This document shows, in pieces, positions 56,707 through 64,000 of a DNA stretch of 64,000 nucleotides (within the stretch, counting starts at the first letter, position 1; the number at the start of each line of letters is the position of its first letter). Where the stretch lies: positions 1,054,001 to 1,118,000 of the forward strand of contig JAZGUH010000158.1 in NCBI GenBank assembly GCA_037893225.1. The letters run 5' to 3'. The notes beneath the pieces are model-generated. The model did not search any database, had not been told where the DNA came from, and worked only from the letters and a program-made list of their open reading frames with translations. This DNA comes from Hippasteria phrygiana. Taxonomy: Eukaryota > Echinodermata > Asteroidea > Valvatida > Goniasteridae. The translations under genes were made by a program, and so were the position numbers.

Positions 56707-56890
56707 TATGTACATGTGCGTCATATACGGGTCCAGACTATTGAGTCGATCCATAGAATTTCGGTGCCTCTTGCTCGGTCTACGTCACGAACAGCGCCCT
56801 CAATTTGAGTCTCAACAAATTCCAAATAGGGGGGTCAATGTTTGGGCGGCAAATAATCCACTAAAACTTCACTTGAACCAGTTTGGCTTG

Positions 56891-58564
56891 TAATTCACAT
56901 TTAATACATATAAATGAATTTATTTATGAAATAAAATGTGATCCGGCCAGTTTGAGAAGCATGTTTCCTTTAACAGTATCACCAGATGAGGGGGACGTGA
57001 ATAAGTTTTATATCTTAAAGAGAGGTTTTGAAATACAAGTTATCAGCTGCACTACCATTCTGTTGAGCAAAATACACCATGATACCAATACTGTGAGATA
57101 TAACTGGGGGAGGGGGATCAACTCTCTATTACGAGTGGTCAATTTTACTGGTCAATTTCAATTTCTGCTGAGCCGATGTTTATAATTTCAACAGAAAATG
57201 TTTCCTCATTTTATCGTAAAATTTTAATATAGAAATACTTTGATTCCCCGCATGCATTACAGGGCATGAAACAAAAACCCTCTTCACACCTGTTTTCTGA
57301 GGTGTTTCTCCGAGAACTGGTGTACTGAAAATGGCTTGAAACCATCCTAAAAACATACAGGTCTCAAATCTGAGCAGAGAAGACCTGAAAGATTAATTTG
57401 CAGCCAAACTTAAACAACAATTTTTAAACAGCCTTATAATACCCATTTTCAAATGAATGGAACTCGAGAAACTTTATATGAATTCATGCCAAAATGTTAA
57501 AAATGCATATAACGAGAATAAAAATCGAGACTACTACAGAGGCTTATATAAATATGCAAAGATCCAACTGACACCAATAGGACTTGGTCCCATCACATAA
57601 ATTTCACAATTCAGTATAGAATTAGATTTTCTACGGAAAGAATCTTAGTCATAACACTCACATGCACTGCTTTGTGTGCCCAGTCTTACAGACCCTTTTC
57701 CTGTCACGTCACACTTGACTGCATTAGATCGCCAAGTGTTACTTAACAGACGGAAGTCTATGCAAAATGCGACTTTCATAGAATCCTGGATATTTATCTT
57801 GGAGGGGTCACTGGTTGGAATTCATACAGAAAACCGGTCACTGTCTTGGTCAGCATTTGGAGTGAATACCCAAAAGTGGAAAACAAGCATTTCCCTCACA
57901 CATCCCTGCATCAAAATATTCACAGTACGCATCAAGCCTTTAATAAGCTTCCATAGTTAGTGCTGTAGTCAGATACACATTCATGATAAACGGTTCACAT
58001 GTCAAAACCCCGAATGAGCCTCCCAAAAATAAAGTTTTGAGATTAACTAGGAATCTGATGTCTTGAGTGCATTCAATTTCAACGCATACCTGCAACTCTC
58101 ATAGGGTTGTGCATTTACAGGTAGTACGGGTACCCGTTAAAGAAAGCCAATACCAACAATTTAATCTTGGAAATTGCTGTTCATATTGTTCGTAAAGTTT
58201 CACACGTTAATACTACCACATCGGTGCATCAATGCAGCAAAATGCAAGTGTGTACAGTGTGCTCTATAGCTTTACGGTGTAAATTGCATTTTTCGCAAGC
58301 GTCATAAACGTTAATCTGCTTTGTTTTTCCATGTACCCTGGTTTTCATTTTGAAAATTCCCCACAAATGACATTCAAAAACCTTCTTTTTCATTGTCTGA
58401 GAAATTTCTAAGTACATTGTAATATGTTATTTCGGTTACGGGTACTCGATTCCATAATCTGGAACCGGTTCCTGACATTAGCGGTCGGATACTCGGGTAC
58501 CCGGTTCAAATGCACAGCCCTACTCTCATCAGTTTGGAGTTGCTAAATAAGTGAGAAAGAGACT
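56891..58564. other. No feature recognised
   Basis: AT-rich, short frames only. Confidence 0.6.
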
Positions 58565-58803
58565 TGGGGGGTTTCTCAAACCCTGGCTTCGGCTTGGGCT
58601 TTCGTCTCCAGCTATTCCCCAGTCCCATTGCCAATCTGAAGCCTTGAATACGTAAATATATCAACAGGCTCAGGCTCCGGATTAAAACATCAGACTTCGA
58701 TATACATTTAGCAAAAACAGTATCGAAGATTTTGCCAAATCTGGGGACATAAAACTACGCTAAGCCGAAGCCCGAGCCCAAGCCGGGGTTTGAGAAATGC
58801 CCT
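58565..58803. mobile_element. 239-bp foldback
   Basis: Arms gtttctcaaaccctggcttc and the near-complement (…ccggggtttgagaaatgcc). Similar design to the 56401 element. Confidence 0.75.
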
Positions 58804-59018
58804 AGGAGAATGTCAATTTTTTGGATCCTTCATGGTGGGGCCACATGTGCTGGTTATTTGGTCACGTGGGTGAAAAAAGGTACAAGGCAGTGTAATATCT
58901 GTTCTCCATACATTCCGTGTTCAGTGAGAATGTAAATAAAGAAATAATCCCAAACAGTAGAAAGACAAACATTGATGAGCTCAGCTTCAGATATGGGTGT
59001 TTAGGGAGAAGGGTAGAG

Positions 59019-59048
59019 CATGGAGGAAGGATATATCCTTCCTCCATG
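59019..59048. mobile_element. 30-bp palindromic micro-insert with 7-bp target duplication
   Basis: A perfect 30-bp palindrome whose arms begin CATGGAGGAAGGA, between two GGTAGAG (59012-59018, 59049-59055). Same arms as the 27-bp insert at 30306. Confidence 0.85.
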
Positions 59049-59119
59049 GGTAGAGATAGCGACAAAATGTACAAGTCAAAGTGTATAAAACTGAACTGAC
59101 CTACAATCCCCAGAAAATT

Positions 59120-59285
59120 GTTGACACACCCTGCACACTGGTCAAACGACAACCCCCCCTTCCCCACATTCAAATTCCACTCTGATTTTGGATAAGGTTT
59201 TGCAGTGGCCCAGGCCTTTCTGCCAACTCACGTATCAACACTGTACAGGAGGAATGGGGGGGGGGGGGGTGTTTCATCAAATTTT
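59120..59285. repeat. Dispersed 165-bp repeat, copy 2
   Basis: Partner of 51170-51335; it includes a G run (59257-59268). Confidence 0.65.
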
Positions 59286-59441
59286 ACTCAAGATTTATGT
59301 AGTTTTATGTTCTGAAGAATTCTCTGCCCCTTCTTCATGTTTTGGAGATTACTTCCTCCCTCTTTGGCGAGCATGTGTACTGTGACCTGAAATTTAAAGG
59401 GCAGTTATTCGGAATTGTAATTATAAAATATAGTGCTCTTG

Positions 59442-59624
<183 letters not shown>

Positions 59625-60426
59625 TTAGTAACTCGCCTGGCTCACATACAAGTCGGAACTGCTGCCGGCTAGTCAAATTTGCTTCTTGACAAAGTGTTCC
59701 TTGTTTTACCTAACAAAAATAGCGCCCTGAAATAGCTGGCTAGTGAAACTTTATATGGGCTAGTGAAATGTACAGTAAACTAGACCAGGAGGCTAGTGCA
59801 AGGCCTGTAGAATTATTATGCAGTAGACATTATTGATTTTTAAAAATACAAGTGCAACGGTACAAGCAATTTTGCTGCTCTTATAACGAACAAAGCCAAA
59901 TTTTCCGTTGTTGTCTTCACCTTTCATGTTTCTTAGCAACCACTTGGATGTAATTTTAGTCATGTAACCGACTTATGCGCAAGGGACACATATAGAACTT
60001 GTTACAGAGTAAACGGAAAGTTGCAGTGTCAGAAGCGTGTCTCACAAATGGCGTGAAAAACATAATAAGTGCAACATGTCTGAACTGATGCAACAATCTC
60101 TGTTTTAAAAGCAAGTACCATGTAGTACAGCCCACAGCGGGTTTACGCGTTAAAACTTCACTCGGTCCACGAACCGTACAACCGCGAATTTTGCAATGCA
60201 ATGGGAGGTGATCTAATATGCAGATTAGACCAGATTAGATGCATGCGCATCAGTGTTACCAAAACAGCTATTCCCAACTCACTTGCAAAGCCGTGATGAT
60301 ACACGCGTGGCATGGAAACATATACCCCCGAGTAAACTGTCCACCCACCAACCAACGTTAACCAACCCACCCAACCAACCACCCGCCCACTAACCCACCC
60401 ACTAACCCACCCACCCACCCACCCAG

Positions 60427-60610
60427 TCATGTAAACGGGTGCAATCGTGGACGTCCCATTGTTCCTCTTTTGTTTATACTCTAACTTTTTTTCGGGAGAC
60501 CTCCCATTGGTTTTGTACACGATTTTCAATCGTGGACGTTCGGTCAAACGTGGACCCCTTTGTCTACGCCCGAATTCTTTTGTCCTAGGTCCACGATTGC
60601 CGGCATATAC
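60427..60610. mobile_element. 185-bp element with CAATCGTGGAC ends, copy 2
   Basis: Partner of 17384-17568, bordered by CCCA and CA repeats. It lies in the last intron of RNF121. Confidence 0.7.
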
Positions 60611-61126
60611 AAACTCACCCACACACACACCCACCAACCAACCCACCCACGCCGCCGTGGTAAAGATAGATTATTATCAAATTTTTATCAATTATTTATA
60701 TTCTTTTCTTAGAAAAGCGAACTTAATCACTATACTATATTACTAGCCAAGAACGGGAGAATACAAAGAAGGAAATGTCATTTTTGGTCTGAGAGGAAAA
60801 CCTGGAACAATTTCTTGGTGAAAAACCCATGTGATTAAGTGGCCATAAATTGTTGGGGAGCCACATTAGAATGTGACAGCTTGCCCAGATCTGGTAAAAT
60901 GTGTCCTTTCTCCAATGGTGTAATCTGTCACAGTGTGCATATACAGAGTCAACCAACTCCATGGCGCTGCTCTAAGCACAAAACTTTGATTAGCACAACA
61001 AATCTTGCTAATTAAACAGGTTACCAGCCAAAACTCCAGGTCATTTTAATGCTCAGCAAACACAGCTGAATACCGGTCACAAGCAGTATACATCACATGG
61101 AAAGTTGGTTGGTGATCCTGTTTTTA

Positions 61127-61483
<357 letters not shown>

Positions 61484-61766
61484 TTATAGGTCAGAAAAGT
61501 TTCTAGCGCAAATCCGATTAAAACCACAGTGAATTGTGGGGAAAAGTTGATTTGACAGTACTTGTAAATAATTTTTGCACAGGGGGCATAAAATAAATTG
61601 GCCAAAATACAGTGAGGTGAATTACCCTTTAACCCTAACCCTGCCATGTGCTGACAGCTCCACTTTGCTGGACTCTGCACACAAGTCAATTTGACAAAGT
61701 ATGCAATATGATGCGTCTGGCAGGGTTTCTAGCCAAAATGCCCTTGAGAATTAGGGTTAGATAAAT

Positions 61767-61908
61767 CCCTCCTATACTTATAACTATCACAGCCTATCAA
61801 AAACTCTAAAACACTAACTCTCACAGTTTGTGTGTGTTTCAATCTATCATTTGATAGGTTTTGATCTGTACAACAACTGGGTCGATTTTGGCCAGGTGCA
61901 CAGGAGGG
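61767..61908. mobile_element. 142-bp piggyBac-like MITE, second copy
   Basis: Reverse-complement copy of 51772-51916. TTAA is kept on one side (61909-61912) and mutated on the other. Between RNF121 exons. Confidence 0.8.
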
Positions 61909-62778
61909 TTAATTAATGATAACAAAATATATCAGGGCAAAATGACAGAAACAACTTACAATTAGATAATTTGATTACAATACACAGTGGTCTGGTTTCC
62001 TGACTTGTTGGTTCCCTAACCTGTTGATTCCCTATTAAATGACACTTGATAAATCGTTGGTCAGGTAGCCCTCACAGTTCAAAATAGATCATAACACACA
62101 GTATCAGTCTGAGTGATGTCATCCGTGGCAGTATTTCACTAATAATACTGCTGCCAAAAAACGGTTGAAAACATTAGGATTGACTTTTGCCAATGCGAGC
62201 GTTGATTTCAATAAAAACTTGAATATTTCAGGATTGACAACAGGCCCAAGACAGGCAGTCTGTTGTTTCTTTTCACACCCATTAACACCCAAACACCAAC
62301 AATAACACACCGAATGTCAAACGGAAACAAGTTTGGAAAATGTTGACATTTAGAGAACTGGGAGGAATTCCTCCCAGTAATATAATCAACTCATCCTGTG
62401 ACTTTGTAATACCTGACCTATCAATCGTCAGGTCTGGAAACCAGACCAAATTGTACAGCAGATCTAAATGCAGTTTCCAAATCAATGCTAAAATCAGGGT
62501 TTCGATTTCTCCAGAGGTTTCCTGATTTCAGGATTTTTGGTGAGATGTCCTTCCACATTTTCGGAGAGTTTTTGGTCCTTTAATTGTTTTTATCATTCCA
62601 AAACTGACCTCTGCAACATTAAACAGTCTTCTATTAATTTTAATGACCATATTTTTTGTTAAAAAATTGCATTTTTCTTATGCATTTTTCAGCAACGCCA
62701 TACAAATTAAATGCCTCCGAATTTTTCGTAGATTTTTCATTTTTCCCTGATATCTGACCTCGATATCTAGTTTCCCAC

Positions 62779-62912
62779 CTGTGTCTGCATGTTAGCTCAT
62801 ACACTCGTTCGGCCACCTCCTCATCTTCATCTGGTATGTAAATCTTTTGACCACAGACGGCGCAGATGTTATCCTCCAGAGTTCGACCGGGTAACCCCGT
62901 TTTCGTGTAGTA
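62779..62912 (-). CDS. RNF121: RNF121 exon with the first RING cysteines
   Basis: Reads YYTKTGLPGRTLEDNICAVC and GQKIYIPDEDEEV…YELTCRH, donor CACAG/GTGGGA, acceptor tttttgcag. RNF121 is a multi-pass ER/Golgi RING E3 ubiquitin ligase with roles in protein quality control. Only the final 118 codons are in the window; the N-terminal membrane part must lie above 64000. An acidic insert (PDEDEE) replaces the vertebrate sequence between the RING half-sites. Confidence 0.93.
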
Positions 62913-62959
62913 CTGCAAAAACAAAATTAATTATTTCTTAAAACAATTTGTATCTAAGA

Positions 62960-63460
62960 ACAAACCACAAGGGAAACTGACTTGGTGATTTAATAGATTT
63001 TTAAGAGTGTTCCAAGAAATTGGAGGGGGAAGGGGTGAGTTGGACTCACCAATGGTGGAAGTCCCCCTGCCTGGGTCTTTAGGTCTGAAAATTGTGATAA
63101 TTTCTCTGCAATCTATTGAAGATTTATCCGGGGAGTCTATTTAGATCCGGGCCCAGGAAAACCGTAAGGGTGGTAGGATTGGCAATTCAAAATGTGGCCA
63201 ACCCTAAAACCTCTGATAGCAACCCGTTACCTAGATGGGCTTTTAGCCTTGTATTGGGTGATATATCTTTGTTTGGGGCGCTAGTCAGAAGTCATCAACC
63301 CATAATACCATATGAAAATCATCACACAGGTGACATTGCTGGACTAATAAAAAAAAACACCTGTTCTTACGAAAATCTAGACAGGGTTTTTGCCCTTCCT
63401 TACATGGGGTTTAGCACTGTTAGTTTAGTGTTTTTTGAGAGACATTTTTAATACTAACTC
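62960..63460. other. SINE tail fragment and unclassified sequence
   Basis: aaccacaagggaaactga (62965) is the SINE end in reverse, and gcgctagtcagaagtcatcaa (63281) matches its 5' part. The material between is not family sequence, so it may be a SINE with an insert. A plus-strand frame across it has no recognisable domain. Confidence 0.45.
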
Positions 63461-64000
63461 CCTACATCATTTTTCCTCCAAGTCACCTGAATCCTCCAAC
63501 ATCCTCTGATTTTAAAGTGTTCAAGCTGTATGTAACTTGAATCCTCCAAAATCCTCTTATGGGGACCATTGCATAAATCCTCCAAAATCTTCTTGTGTTT
63601 TTTTAAACACCATATAGTAAAAGCCTGTTCGATATGACGATATTTCCCGATATTTCGATATTTTTTTCATATCGAAAATCGTATCGGCCCCTCTAAAAAA
63701 AAACGGAATATCGGGGAATTCGATATACCGAAGAATATCGCGATATATGTTCCTTTTGACCGCATTACGTGTGGATTTGTCCAGTTTACTTTGCTCGAAA
63801 TTCCAGTTATTTCCAATTATTGGACGGTAGGAATAGTATATAATGTATCATGATGTACCATGGAGGAATAAAAAAATACATACATGCACTAAATGTGTCT
63901 TTCTTTGACCGTTTTCTAAACCCCGACATGACATCTCCGCTCCGCGCGATTTACCTTCCGCGCGATTTACCCTCCGCGCCGTACGTTGTCAAGTGCAAAC
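63461..64000. other. Short-repeat region at window end
   Basis: Words aatcctccaa(a/c)atcctc recur (63489-63595); their complement ggattttggcggattcagga occurs at 61200-61310. An atatcgatat-rich palindromic stretch follows (63640-63750). No gene seen. Confidence 0.55.

Larger units (their letters stand above)
55690..56890 (+). repeat. Copy B of the THAP-exon block
   Basis: Inverted partner of 1-855. Includes upstream DNA, the THAP exon, its donor and intron start, plus the 306-bp foldback. Confidence 0.8.

Noticed and set aside
63116..63451. 111-codon plus-strand frame
   Set aside because: No recognisable domain, mixed repeat sequence and no splice or start support.

Overview
This window is eukaryotic, from an animal. 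Coding exons have GT/AG introns, and it holds an animal RING-finger gene (RNF121 type), a DEG/ENaC-type ion channel gene, rhodopsin-class GPCRs, THAP-domain exons, several retrotransposon types and a dense load of MITEs, foldbacks and tRNA-derived SINEs. Small intronless class A GPCRs in tandem, Ngaro/DIRS-type and CR1/Jockey-type retroelements and the frequent word taggcctac suggest a marine deuterostome invertebrate such as an echinoderm or hemichordate. That placement is an inference from style, not from a marker gene.

Left part (1-31.4 kb). This is an accessory landscape built by duplication and transposition. A broken THAP exon (minus) and a 5'-truncated CR1/Jockey-type element (845-4102) lead into repeated blocks that carry an intronless GPCR. 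GPCR copy 1 (7546-6568) is broken by frameshifts. Copies 2 (16787-15795) and 3 (23869-22883) are intact at 330 and 328 codons. Two further remnants lie at 8886-9066 and 20976-21050. The blocks around copies 2 and 3 repeat about 5 kb (15.4-20.4 kb and 22.3-27.4 kb). A 4.8-kb Ngaro/DIRS-type composite (10.56-15.37 kb) sits in the copy-2 block exactly where the other copies are uninterrupted. A second, longer CR1/Jockey-type copy lies at 28.17-31.2 kb.

Middle (31.9-51.9 kb). A Harbinger-like non-autonomous element (31956-33038) is followed by a complete minus-strand DEG/ENaC/ASIC-family channel gene. I could assemble it from nine exons (51682 to 34381), with every splice phase matching, into a 531-residue protein. 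Intron 2 holds a 3.9-kb array of 71-bp repeats. Intron 1 holds nested foldback elements, including an approximately 1-kb palindrome at 48389-49376. A SINE and MITEs lie tens of bases from splice sites.

Right part (52-64 kb). This is mostly non-coding, with a possible orphan terminal exon (53143-53219), SINEs, a Harbinger-like element, a second THAP exon copy (plus strand, inverted relative to the one at the window start) and the last three exons of an RNF121 orthologue on the minus strand (62912 to 59442), whose 5' part lies beyond the window.

The observation I would follow first is a set of very small inserts (27, 30 and 14 bp) that share CATGGAGGAA-type ends and each carry a perfect 7-bp target duplication. 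Two of the three have a paralogous empty site in this same window. Other in-window empty sites reveal two foldback MITEs with exact AT target duplications and a TTAA-targeting element.
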